A stretch of DNA of 64,000 nt from Triparma columacea. Lineage: Eukaryota; Sar; Bolidophyceae; Parmales; Triparmaceae. Positions 10,012 to 21,000 of the stretch are shown piece after piece. Below the pieces are notes generated by a model. The model did not search any database, had not been told where the DNA came from, and saw only the letters and a list, made by a program, of their open reading frames with translations. Within the stretch, counting starts at the first letter, position 1. Every line of letters begins with the position of its first letter. A program made the position numbers and the translations under genes. The stretch lies in the NCBI GenBank assembly GCA_030267965.1, contig BRYA01000233.1, positions 1-64,000 on the forward strand, written 5' to 3'.

Positions 10012-10446
10012 CCCAATTTTCACCTAACTATCTTCCCCTCCGTGCGCCTTCTCCTCCTAATCCTCCTTCCTTCTTTCATACTCTCCAATGATTTTAACCC
10101 TTACACGTCAGCCCCGGCTCTAACCCTGTCTCTCCCTACCAAAACCTCCGTCCTCCTCCTGAACAATAGACCAACCCCACCCCTCGACCTCCCCCACCTC
10201 CACCCCCACCACCCGGACTCTTGCTTACGCCTCCTCGATCGTCCACCTGACAGGTAGCACCAACGACGTCATAGAGCTCCACTCTGTACTCTCCTCCCTC
10301 CCAACTGATGTCTCCCCGGCGGTCCTCTCCCGCCTGGTGTCCGGGGATTTGTACGAACGCCGATTTTTTCCTTACGGGTGCCATATCGTTGTCGTTGGGT
10401 GGGAGAACGGGGAAGGGAAGGTTTGGAATTACGACGGTATTGGGAG
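10012..10446 (+). pseudogene. Proteasome beta-subunit-like fragment (beta6/PSMB1 type) with hydrophobic leader
   Basis: From an ATG at 10012 the frame reads a hydrophobic leader (VRLLLLILLPSFILS) and then NDFNPYTSAPALTLS, which sits where beta6 subunits have a PYT-NGGT start. In a second frame from about 10190 it continues to RFFPYGCHIVVVGWENGEGK and WNYDGIG, the strongest match to proteasome beta subunits (RFFPYxxxxxxxGxxxxGxG, YDxxG), and ends at a GTGAG donor at 10447. The frame change falls in a C-rich low-complexity tract. No downstream exon of this family is visible before a different gene begins. Beta6 is normally non-catalytic. The family call is moderate and integrity is doubtful. 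Confidence 0.4.
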
Positions 10447-10582
10447 GTGAGAATTGACCAGGGGAAGAAATCAAAGCAGAGTAACAGCGGTCAACAATGT
10501 GTCTTGTGGAGTAAGATAGAAAGCGAGGCACCTGAGCCCATCTGCTAATAACATCATTTTCGCTTACTCCCAACTCAACCAC

Positions 10583-11840
10583 TCCCACTGCTCGGTTCGC
10601 CTCAGCTTGTGGGCTGGCAAAGCTGTGGTCTACCCCCCGTGGTCAGGGAAGTCTTAAGGATTATGATGACGAAGATAATACCAGTTCTGACAATCATTAT
10701 AGTACCCCTCGTGAATATCTGCCCACATACGTTGTTTTACCCAGGGNNNTTTGGTCGACGCCCAGCGCTTGGAGCGGATAGGTCCGGCTTCGCCCCTAGT
10801 TTCTAAGGCGAAGCATATTACGGTCGTTGACCACCACGTCGACGGGGAGACCGATATTGAGAATGTGAAGGTAAGTAGGTATGAGGAGTAATATATAGCG
10901 ATGCCAAAACGTGAGCTAGCGAGGGAAAAGAGACGCGCACTTCCGTCAGCTTCTATATAAGACGCATGCATTCTCGAACCGCTGCCATCATTTACGACCA
11001 TCGTGCCAACCCCTTCCACGATTCGCTTCGCTTATCGCAGGACTATGTGGTGGACAAGGTCGGGAGTGTAACCACACTGATTGTGGAGAAGCTGAGGGCT
11101 GCCAAAATGGACGTGACTGCGCCGGAGGCGACCCTCCTGGCCCTTGGGATCCACGCCGACACCGGCAGCCTCTGTTTTGACTCTACCACTCCGAGGGATG
11201 CCACCGCCCTCGCCTGGGCCATGAGAGCTGGGGCTTCCCAGTCCGCCATCGCCGAGCACGCCCACGCGACGCTTAGCGGAGAGCAGCAGCTGGTGCTCAA
11301 CAGGCTCTCTCCCAGATCAACACCACCATAGTTGCCGGGACTTCCGTCTCAACAGTTCTCCTTCGCGCGGAGGGATTCGTAAACGGTCTCGCAGCCGTGA
11401 CGAAGGATGTGCTGGACCTTTCGAGCAGCGACGTGCTCATCATGTCGGTAGTTTACGACTCAAAAGGGAAGACCGTTGGGAAGAAGGGGAAGGCGAACAA
11501 AAATCAGCAAGAGAGGGAGAGCAGCTTGAAGTACGTCGCGGCTCAAGAGTTCGCGGACGTGAAGCCAACGAGCGAGGGCTGGAACAATTGGAAGATGGGG
11601 CGTAAGGCAGAGAAATTGAGGGATTTGAAGGTCAGCTTTAATGCTAGGGACGTGGATGGGAGTGGGTACTTGGAGCTGAACGAACTGAGGTACGAATAGG
11701 TTGGGAGGGGGCGGAACGGAGCGGAACACTGACTCATTCAACTAACATCCTTCTTTCGTCGCTTCCCTCGTCGTAGCGGAGCGTTGAAGAGCGGAGGGGT
11801 CCTGGCCAGTGATGCGCTGGTGGGAGGAATGATGAAAGAT
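10583..11840 (+). CDS. DHH-family phosphoesterase with EF-hand tail, broken by gaps
   Basis: Four coding pieces are read. About 10583-10746 (GLAKLWSTPRGQ to TYVVLPR) stops at an N run. 10750-10870 (LVDAQRLERIG, then VVDHHVDGETDI with the DHH motif) ends at GTAAGT. 11041-11689 begins after an acceptor CGCTTATCGCAG and covers the rest of the DHH fold (ALGIHADTGSLCF), then a domain ending in an EF-hand loop, RDVDGSGYLELNEL. 11777-11840 continues the EF-hand pair and runs into nine Ns. Within the third piece the frame slips by one base near 11300. DHH proteins hydrolyse phosphoesters using metals; the substrate is unknown here, with CBS/DHH nucleotidyltransferase relatives or an exopolyphosphatase possible. 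EF-hand fusion suggests calcium control. Missing parts probably lie in the gaps. Confidence 0.55.
10747..10749. other. Assembly gap (NNN)
   Basis: Three Ns interrupt the DHH gene between TYVVLPR and LVDAQRLE. Related proteins have several dozen residues here, so the real gap is probably longer than three bases. Confidence 0.9.
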
Positions 11841-11849
11841 NNNNNNNNN
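11841..11849. other. Assembly gap (nine Ns)
   Basis: Nine Ns cut the DHH gene after KSGGVLASDALVGGMMKD, within an EF-hand pair. The 3' end of that gene is not visible on the far side. Confidence 0.9.
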
Positions 11850-11993
11850 TAGTAAATGTGATTGTCCTAAGTGTGTTACGGTGCTCGAAGCCTTCCATGG
11901 CTGAGCGTGCATGACTCCTAAGTGTCAAGCATGAATTGGCCCGTAGTCAAAGTGTGCGTGAGATCGGTCTTGGGTCCATAATTCCATTACTAT

Positions 11994-12707
11994 CTACCTC
12001 TTCCTCTTGGGAGCCCCCCCACCCGCGGCCCCCTCCTTCCTAGGTTCCTTGGCGGACTTTTCCGCATGGCAGAATTTGCAAAGGATCTGAGAAATCCCAC
12101 TTGCAATCTCGGATGCTGCGACGCCGATTCTCGTCGATGCACCAGAATCTGTTTTCTTGTGCGCGGGTGACATTCCGTCAATATCAAATGACAAGACAGA
12201 GGCGGAGCAAAGTCCGTTCCTCCCGATCGAATCTCCTGACGTGACCCCACAAACCTTGCATTGTAGGGTGCCTTCAATAGCGCACTGTTCCTTGTATCTG
12301 AGCTTGCCGCTACAGGCCAACCCAAGCCTGGTCCTTCGAGCGCTCATCGCTAGCTGACTGAGTACTCCCTTCTCGAAGGATTCATCGGGAAACAAATGAT
12401 AGTAATGATCGTAGTTCTTACCTCCACCACCATTCCTACCAACCTTACTACGAGGCGTTCTCTTCATCCTTTTATTGTGGAACGGACTGCAAGGATTGTT
12501 GATGAGGACTACCTCCTCTGCATCAAGGGAGATGGGAGGGTTGGAGGAAGTGGAGGATGTGGTAGACATCATGGAGGGGGGGGCGTCGTCGCCGTTGTTG
12601 GTTGCGGTGGTTGACACTATCGGAAACTCGGTTAGGGCTACAGCTAGCTGTTGGTCTGCCTCCATCTGAATCATCAGTGCAGCAGTGTCGCCCACATCTT
12701 CCCCCAT
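11994..12707 (-). CDS. Hypothetical cysteine-containing basic protein
   Basis: One frame of about 237 residues from the ATG at 12707 (MGEDVGDTAALMIQM). The frame stays open upstream to a plausible splice acceptor (CCTCTACAG, near 12739), so an upstream exon is possible. It is Ser/Thr-rich at first, then has a basic block (NKRMKRTPRSKVGRN). Two CxxC-type pairs (LQCKVCG, ILCKFCH) with further Cys could bind zinc. It ends in a lysine/arginine-rich tail (GAPKRKR), compatible with a nuclear protein. I do not recognise a family. It lies convergent to the broken DHH gene. Confidence 0.45.
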   Translation of the reverse strand: MGEDVGDTAALMIQMEADQQLAVALTEFPIVSTTATNNGDDAPPSMMSTTSSTSSNPPISLDAEEVVLINNPCSPFHNKRMKRTPRSKVGRNGGGGKNYDHYYHLFPDESFEKGVLSQLAMSARRTRLGLACSGKLRYKEQCAIEGTLQCKVCGVTSGDSIGRNGLCSASVLSFDIDGMSPAHKKTDSGASTRIGVAASEIASGISQILCKFCHAEKSAKEPRKEGAAGGGAPKRKR

Positions 12708-14546
12708 CACATAATTCGCCGTCAGGAGGCTATCGCAGCCCTGTAGAGGATGCACATAAAGAGTGTTTGGGGTTGAGTGTTAGATACGCCGAAATCACCC
12801 AATAATGGTAAAAATATGTCACAACAACACAACCTCAACCGCATCATTTTTCCACTCGCAGTTTTCAAAACATTTTCGGCCGGCAATCAACCCCCCTGCC
12901 CCATTTAGATCCACTTATTAAAACTTTTTATTTCCAGGTGGGGCACAGGGACATGGACGACGGCAAATTGAGTCAAAATTAACCTCAAGAAAAACTTTTC
13001 ACGTTATCGAACGGTGGTTCACTGAAATTAACACTTCCTCGTCACGTGCGACTCAGAAATACGCACCTGAGCTGGCTTAGGCTCGTTGATAGTTGTTTTC
13101 TCAGTGATAACCATGTTTACGTTTGAATTTGTAGATCCTGTTGGAAAATATTTTTGACAAAATGAAAGAGGCGGAGGCAAAAGCAAAAGAAGAAGATCCA
13201 GATTGGGATGGGAGTTGGACTCCGTCCTGAGAAAATTAACTACTACAAATCCAAAAGGATCGACATCAAAAAAAAACCGCATTCTTCAAGGAAAATGATT
13301 TTAAGGTCAGGTCAGACAAACCTCGACCTCGAGGTTTGTCTAGGATTGGAGGCCAATTTGGGACAACAACAACACACATTTGAGTTTAATGGAAACGAAC
13401 AGGGAGAGACTAATAAAGGTTAGGTGAAGGGCATAGGGAGAGAGGGGGCAAAGTAGAGAGAGAGGAACAGGGAGAGAGGCGTTGCCATTATGGAGTGTAG
13501 GGTCCCAACATTTCTGTTTCTTCCCTTACCCCCCTCCCTTCAGCTTCCCCTCCCACCTCCACCTCTGGTGTCCTTCCAACCCCCCCACCATTCAAAAGCC
13601 TGACGTCATCCTGCAGCTCCAAGGTGCTCATGTTGGGTGGTTACACCATCCTCCGCTCCCCCAACCCCGGTGTTAGCCTCGCTACCAGCGCACGGTTCAG
13701 ATCCACCTTCTCTGTCCCTCCCCAACTCCCCGCCGACGAAGGCGACACCATTACCCTGACTGTGGAGTCCTCACAGTTCCACACCGTATACACCTGCGGG
13801 AGGAGCGGATGTGGGAGTAGCAGAAGGAGCAGGTGCGACTATAGTTAGCAAAACTTGGCACTGCGAAGAAGACAAACAGGGGTGGGGGGTTAAAGGCGTA
13901 CGACGGAAGCCCCGTCGAAATGGTGTGGGACGCCGCTGTTGCTTTTGTTGAGGGGGAGGTTAAGAAGGGAAGGATAAAAATTGGTGGGGCGGGGGGGCTG
14001 GGGGACTATATATGACGCGAAGTTGCTCTACTAAAGACTTGAAAGGGGGTTGTTAAGATTTCGGAAGAAGCTAAGCGGCAACGATAACCTTTTCAGAAGA
14101 ATCGAGACATAAAACTTGGGTGTGCGTTTGTCAAAGCAGCTTGCATACGCTTTACGTTTCAATCTGCTCCTTCTCGTAGAACGCCATGTACCCGTTCTTG
14201 TAAACGTCCTCCTTCACATCCTTCCACCTGACCCTCGTTACGATTTCGTCGTTGCGTGGAGGGGAGCAAAGACTAGCTCTAAGATTATTATGGCAGGAAG
14301 GACGAGAACGGCAACTATTGGCATAATTGCAAAGCCCTGGGCGAGACTAAAAGGAACCCAGATGCAGGAGTAGAAGATCATGGAAAGGCACATGTTGGGG
14401 AGGGCGGTCAGGCACGCTACAGTCTAAATGAAGTTATATTGGTTTTCAGTTTGTTTTTTAGTTTGTGAAGGAAAGTCAACCGGTAAAGAGGTCAAGTCGA
14501 AATCAGGGAAGAAAACTTCAAAACAAGAAGCCCCACATCAACCCCC
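12708..14546. other. Long region with only possible exon remnants
   Basis: No complete gene is visible. Possible remnants are: plus strand 13133-13230, an acidic helical stretch after an acceptor-like GAATTTGTAG (KMKEAEAKAKEEDPDWDGSW); plus strand 13630-13790 (GGYTILRSPNPGVSLATSAR, then TITLTVESS); plus strand 13885-14016 (YDGSPVEMVWDAAVAFVEGE); and minus strand 14128-14412, two hydrophobic segments followed in another frame by a hydrophilic end, like the tail of a membrane protein. None is long enough to name. The region reads as decayed or mis-assembled subtelomeric DNA. Confidence 0.35.
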
Positions 14547-17500
14547 ATGAAGGGCAAGCGGCATTTGAATCACAAGAGCCGGGATGGTAATTTCAAAGAA
14601 GGTGTCCTGCAGAGCCACTTTGAGAACGTTTCGGGCCTTGGAACCCAAAATTCCCAGCCACCTTCGAAACGAAGAGCAAGTGGAGCTAGTGTGAACTGCA
14701 GTCTGTCGGGGCTTCCTGAAACTAAAAGTATAAGCTCTGGTGAATCGTCTAAAAAGAGAAGGCGAGAAAAGGATGGCGAGGGTCTTGATGCTGATTTCAA
14801 GCTGATTAACAGCGAGAGCCGGCTCGATTCAAAAGGTGAAGTATTCAAACCTTTACCTGTCACTCCCTTTACGATATTACTGTACAACGAGGACGCGTTT
14901 TTCTCTGTGCTTGAATTCTTTGTGCATCCCAATGCCTTTCGCAGCCCGAGTGTGTCAGATGTGGGGGTTGGTGGCGGTTTCGGCCTGCGTCCTACAAGCG
15001 GAGGTTTTAGTGGTTCCGGGAGCTCTAGGAGCCTTTTGTCTTCGAGGCGTTCGAATCTGAAGGACATTGCTTCGTTGTTTCGTGTTTCTAGGGTGTTCAG
15101 GGAGAAGGTGAGAGAGGAGGGGGGTAACGAAGGCAGTGTCCTGTATGGGGATGATGGGTGAACATTTTGTCGACCACCTCACTCCACATTCACGAAACCA
15201 TTAACAATCCATCGCGACTCGCTTCGCTCGCCGCACCTCCTCGCTTCGCTCGCCGCGCCTGTAGATGGGTGAGAAGAGGCTTTGGGGGAAAATGTGGGAG
15301 AGCATATCGTGCTGCAATGGTAGGAGCAGCACGCTTCCTCGGTTGCTACCTCCTCCGCCTCTTTGTTTGCGCCCTCCTTCGCCCCCTCGGAACGCCCCTG
15401 CCTCGCATGGTGAGCCCCCATCGACTCCAACCAGATCTACCCCCATTCCGTCCAAGGTTGAGTTTCAGGGCGCCGGCATTGAGATTAATAGTCTCGTCTC
15501 GTTTGTCAGCCTCGGCATTAAGCACATTGGCTCTGAGGGGGAGTTGGTAAAGATCCGGGAGAGGTAAGAGGGGGCGACCGACGGACATGATACAGAAGTT
15601 CAGGGCGAGCGGAGAAGGGCGCAGTGAAGACCGAAGGAATTGACTACGCTCCTCCTATAACCAGTCCCCGACTCAGCAACCCTTTCCGCGACTCGCTTCG
15701 CTCGCCGCACCTCCCCGCAGGTCCACGGGGAAGCACTTTGCCATGAAGAAGACCAAGGGGAAAACGAAGTCTTCCCTCGTCGGCTCTGGATCGGAGACGT
15801 CCATGAACGAACCTTCCCTATCCCGTGCTTCGTGAGATTTCCGTGCTGAAGAGCTTGAGGGTGCGGGATCACGCCAACATTAGTTTCCTTCGGGCCGTCA
15901 AGTTGATTAAGGGCGATTTGTATCGCTTCTACGATTATATTCCCTCGACAATGCGGGACCAGCTCGACATCGCTAGGGCCAAGCGAACGAGGGCCTTCAC
16001 CCTGACACAGATCAAGTCACTCTTCAAGCAGCTCATCTCCGGTCTCTCGGGCCTCCACGCCCACGGGATAATCCACAGAAATTTGAAGCCCATGCACCTC
16101 CTCCTCGACTATTCCCACGGCCCAGATAGAATAACCTTGAAGATTAGTGATTTCGCACTCGTCCGGACCTCGTCTTTTCCGACGAAAGATTTTACTCCCG
16201 ACCAGGTCACACTGTGGTACCGGCCTCCTGAGATTTTGATGGGAGAAAGGAAATATACGACTTCGGTTGACTTGTGGAGTGCCGGTTGCATTCTGGCTGA
16301 GCTGTTTCACGGCATGGCCCTGTTTCGTGACAAGAGCGAGATTGGTATTCTCTTCAAGATATTCAAGGCTGTTGGGAGCCCCGATGCGGCCCTCTGGAAG
16401 AGGCTCTCCTCCCTACCAAACTACAACTCGATTGTTTTCCCTGACTGGCCGGTTGGGAACCTCAGCGGCGTCTTCAACGAGAAGTGCTACCAAGAGATGA
16501 CCAGCTCGGGGTGCATGGATCTCCTCCTCAACCTTCTCAGCAACGACCCAACGAATAGACTCCCCGCGAAGCTGTCCCTTAGGCACTATTTCTTCAAACC
16601 CTCCTCCTCCTCCTCCGCCTCCCCACTCCAGACCGCTGCTTTGCTTTCCGCCATCCCGGAGAACCCCCTAGTTGGCTACCACAACGTGATGCGCCAGGAG
16701 GAAGCCATTTGCGGTCTCGCCATGATGAAGGACAAGAACATAAGCCACGTGAAGTTCCACCACAGGGAGATTCTGGTGGACTGGCTCATTGAGATTGTAG
16801 ACGTTTTCGAACTTTCAGATCGTACCGGGCACCTGGCCATGGCCTACCTTGACCGCTACTACATGAACAGGCAGGTTGACGTGAAGAAACTGCAGTTGAT
16901 TGGCGCTACATGCCTGCTCATTGCGAGTAAATGTGAGGACATCCAGTTCATCGGCACCAAGGACCTTGCCTTTTGCGGCGACAATACATACAAGATTCGG
17001 GATATAGTCGAAATGGAGAGGAAGATTCTGACGAGCTTGGAATTCGAGATTAGTATACCCACTACCTATGACTTTATGAGCGCGCAGATCGATTTTGTCG
17101 ACGATCTCGGGAGCGACGAGGTTGTCAAGTCGATGGCAGGCTTCCTATCTGAAATCGCCCTCCAGGGCCAGACCCACATTTCCTTCGAGCCTTCTCTCGT
17201 CGCCACCGGGGTTACTTCACTCGCCCTCATTCTCTGCGACAAGCACCCTTTCCCCATTAAACTGCAGCACATTAGCGGGTACGGGTTCTTGGATCTCAAG
17301 GATGTCATCGAACAGCTTTGGCAAGAGAGTTTGAGGTGAGAATGGATAGAAAAGGGTCAAGGGACTCTACGAGAAGCAGAGCGAGAAGCAAAGCGAGAGG
17401 CAAGGATGATGAGTGAACATTTTGTCGACCACCTCACTCCACATTCACGAAACCATTAACAATCCATCGCGACTCGCTTCGCTCGCCGCACCTCCTCCCT

Positions 17501-17952
17501 TCGCTCATTGCAGGCTGCAGACTTACACGAATATTGAATTTTTGAGCAAGAGATGGAAAAAGAAGGAGCACAATTGGGTGGGCGGCTGGGAGTTTCACAC
17601 CATCCAATGGGACTGGGACGAGCAGGTAACCAAGATCATTTTGATCGAACAAGAAGTGACAGGTGAGGCGACTGGGCGAAGCTGCAGGGGTGGGGGGGGT
17701 AGAAAGAGTGAATAAGGGAGGGGGGTGAGGGGGTGGGGGGAGGGGGGAGCTACGGATAGTTACGGACAGCTACGGACAGCTGAGAGAAAGCTGACGGACA
17801 GCCACCCCCACCCCCCCAATCCCCCCCCCCACGGCTCGCTTCGCTCGCCGCATTGTATTTTTTACATCGCTTGCGTGCCTCGGTGCTAACTATCACATTT
17901 TCTCGTCCCCTTTTTCCTTTCGCCTGCCGCAGCGAAGGGAAGCCTGACGTGA
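14547..17952 (+). CDS. F-box-like / CDK-like pseudokinase / cyclin fusion protein
   Basis: Five-exon model: 14547-15107, 15265-15563, 15721-17335, 17514-17662, 17933-17952, about 880 residues. The first ~200 residues hold a nuclear-type basic start and a split F-box-like segment (NEDAFFSVLEFF, then LFRVSRVFREK joined to MGEKRLWGKMW). Exons 2-3 encode a CDK-type kinase: a weak glycine loop (IGSEGELV), FAMKK lysine, LREISVL helix, HRN at 16074-16082 where active kinases have HRD, DFA at 16149, and LWYRPPEIL. Exon 3 then runs without a stop into a mitotic-type cyclin (HREILVDWLIEI, LDRYYMNRQV, LLIASKCED and a second cyclin fold). The HRN change predicts poor or no catalysis. One extra base near 15821-15824 breaks the frame; total length is a multiple of three plus one, as expected for a single insertion. 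Kinase and cyclin are certain; the F-box is moderate. Confidence 0.75.
15149..15264 (+). repeat. Repeated intron segment, copy 1
   Basis: This is the 3' part of the first intron of the F-box/CDK/cyclin gene, ending in TAG just before exon 2. Its first ~94 bases match 17404-17497 with about one mismatch. It contains ACTCGCTTCGCTCGCCGCAC, also present near the 3' end of the second intron (about 15691-15710). Confidence 0.85.
17404..17513 (+). repeat. Repeated intron segment, copy 2
   Basis: This is the 3' part of the third intron of the same gene, ending in CAG at 17513. It is nearly identical to 15149-15242 from GGATGATG through the CGCACCTCC block, then diverges into its own splice acceptor. 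No inverted ends or target duplications are obvious. Confidence 0.85.
17686..17830. repeat. G-runs and AGCTACGGAC minisatellite in terminal intron
   Basis: The last intron of the fusion gene contains several runs of G, then short tandem copies related to AGCTACGGAC (17749-17800), then C-runs. The G-run and C-run arms could pair into a hairpin. It is low complexity with no coding signal. Confidence 0.6.
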
Positions 17953-18027
17953 TTGATTCGTCGCATAAATAAAAAGAGAGTGTTTCTTTCCTCAATGGTC
18001 TTCGTCTGGTGGCATTTATTTAGCATT

Positions 18028-21000
18028 TCATGCCAAGTTGTTACCCCCGTACAGTCTGATCGCGCTGTCCTTTCGCTGATACTGAGCTGAAATGCTTTCG
18101 TTTCTCCTCATCATCTCCTCCTTCTCCGAAATGTTCTTTTCCTCCTCTCCCTCCCCCTCTGCAGCAAGGCTCGCGAGGCAGGCAAGTTGTGCCGCTGGCG
18201 AGGGCGGCGCTCCGTCAAAATCCTCGTCGCTAGGGAGCCTAGGGAGCTTGCTCTCGTCACCGTTGACACTACTGACAAATTCCAGCAAGAGCCTCAGGTA
18301 GCTGCTTGGAGCCGTGACGTAGAGCATCTTCAGCACGTAGCTCATTGTCTCGATCTGAGCCTGGCTTCCTGAAACCAAGGCGGGGTGCTTCAAGATTGCA
18401 GTCTGCAGCATGGTCCTCATACTAAGGGGCTGGTTCCTCACCTCGAGGCTCAGCACCTTCTTGCTTAGCCTCTGCACCTTCTTCGCGGAGTCTGTGTCTC
18501 CCTTGTTCTTTTTTAGACTCGCAAGGGCCTTCTCGTAGTTGCTTATGCCCTCGACTATGTTACCCATGTTCTCGTAGAGCCTCGCTACCTGCACGTAACT
18601 CTCAATGACGTCCGGGTGACCCTTGCTCCTGAACTCCACCCTCGTTCGGATGGCCTTTGATGCATACTGCATCGCGTCATCAAACTTTCCCGACTGGGCC
18701 ATGACCTCAGCCAAAGAGAAATGCATTGCGGCCGAGTTCAGGCTCATTTCTGCACTATTCTGGTACTTCTCGAACAGCTCCAGGGCCGTCTTTAGGGAAA
18801 CCGTGGCATTCTTCACATCACCCCTGTTCGCAAGAAGAATTCCGATCTTGCTATAGAGTAGCGCGACGAGAGAGTGCCTACTACCGAGGACCTTCTTCGC
18901 GTCCTTGAGGGCAAGGTGCAGATACAGGGCGGCGGACTCGAAATCCTTCTGCTCGTAAAAAAGGTCAGCCAGGCTGCTGTATAGCTCCAAGACAAATGGG
19001 TGCCCAGGACCTGAGCTCCACAAGCAGCAATCCTTGGATTTCTGAAAGCACTTGGAAGATGCAGAGTGCTGCTTCAGCTTGAAGTGAGCCTTCATTGAAG
19101 TCATGTGAGCCTTGGCGGCTCCCATTGAATGACTCTGCGTCGTTTGGAGGACCTTCTTGCATACCTCCACTGAGTCTTTATATTCCCCGCACTTGTAATA
19201 CGCCAAAGCGATCTGGTTCATGAGGTCGGTTCGCTTCGACTCATTGTTGAGGGAGAAGGAGAAGCAGACGTTGTGCATCGAAATGGCTAGATTGAGAGCC
19301 TGCAAGGCCTTTGCGTGATTCCCAGAGGTGATAAATTGATCCGCCCTCGATGCAATGCTAAACGCCTCGATTTGGTCATTGGGTTCCCACTTGACCTTGG
19401 TGCTAAACGACTTAACGTCGGCGGCAGTGAATGGGTTCTCTGTCGAAAAATCGTAATCCGTCCTGTCAGCCAGTACAATGGAGCAGTGGTACTGGATGGC
19501 GTAGAGCAGTTGGGGCATGTGGATCGCCACGAACCTGCGCAATGGTATGAACGAGAGAGTTGGGAAGGGGGGATTAGGGGGTGGCATAGTGGTAATTAAA
19601 ATGAGGGATTAAAAACGGCAGACTGGGCCGGATGACTACCTCCTCCCGGTGACTCACCTCCTCTTTGGTATCTCCACTTCCAGGTTGAACTTAGACTGGA
19701 CCAAAGGCAAGACCATCTTCTCCCAAAACACGTCAGTCTCCTCGCTTGCGCCCATAAGCAAGTTGAGGAAGTCCAAGATGCTGGTTGCTATGGAGGCCCT
19801 GAGCTTGTTGTTGTGCTCCTGGAAGTCCTCGTCTCTACTTCGGCCTCTCTGCTCTGCCTGAGACATTTCTGCCTTCGCCTTTCTACTGATGGCCCTCGCG
19901 GCCTGGCTCAGAATGTGCTTGGCGACCCTTGCAGTTGCCTCAGACAAAACCATGCCCTTGACGTGGGGCAGTTTGGTGAGCTCAAATATGTAGCCAAGGT
20001 ACCTGATGTTGATCCCTCTTTCGTGCATCTCGCTCGTGAGGCTGTATGACTCGGTCGGTGTTACAGAGAGGGCGTCAAGAGCCGCCACGAACGCTGGTAT
20101 CGTGTGTTTGCGAAGGTGCGTGGAGGCGTCAATGCACTCTTCGTCGTTTGCAGGAGCATCGACCATGTCGCGGACGTTATTGCGAAACGCATCGGCGCTG
20201 AGAGGCTTGTTGTAAAGCTGCACAAACTCAGGTCGAAGCTGGTGGGTGAGTATCTGGTTGGTTTTCGGAAGAGGCAAGTCCGGAGGGGAAGCCTTGGCCA
20301 GGTTCATCATGTAGCCCCTATTGTCTGAGCAGCTGTGGGCTTGAAAATCGTGCCCAGATGAGACTTGTACGACGTCCCCGTTCAGGGTGTCGATGTAGTG
20401 AGCCTTGAGGTTCATCATCCTGCAGATGAGCTTGATTTGCTCGTGCAGGTGCTCCTCCTCGGAAATGAAGGGGCTGTTCGGCGCGATGCGGCCGTACATC
20501 AGCGTCTGCTGCTCGTCGATGGGCGGAACACACATGACAAGAAACCTGAAACCGCACACGTCGGTGATGCAAGAGAGAGGGGAACATATCGGGTACGGGT
20601 TTTCGTAGTCCTGGTTCTCGCACTGTCCGCGGTATACAGCCGTCGCGGCCTGCTGCGCCCACCTCGTGCACCTCAATTCATTTCCGGCCACCTTGTGCTG
20701 TATATTGTCTCCGACCGCGAGAGCTCGGCGGCGCTGCGGGCCAGGCTCGATGTCGTTATCCGAGGAGGGTTGCTGGCAAAGCCGAAATAGCAAGCCCTGG
20801 TGGTAGTAAAGTTCCTCGTTTGACGAGGCACCGTTTTCGTCCACCAGCGCAAGCTTTTTCACTGTCTGGAGCCTAGCGGGAAGGGCAAACTCGTAGACGA
20901 TGCTCTGAGAGACGTGGCACGCGGTGTTGAGGAAAGTCCCAACCAAGGAAGAGATCGTCAGGCCCTTCTGGACTGACGCCTCGAGGCAGTTCTCCTCAAG

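Noticed and set aside
9850..10257. A secreted protein encoded by the plus-strand frame alone
   Set aside because: After the leader the frame becomes Pro/His-rich low complexity and ends, while the adjacent frame continues with a proteasome-like sequence, so a frame slip is the better reading.
15149..17513. A transposon carrying the repeated intron segment
   Set aside because: No inverted ends, target duplication or coding part was found, so I report it only as a repeat, introner-like at most.
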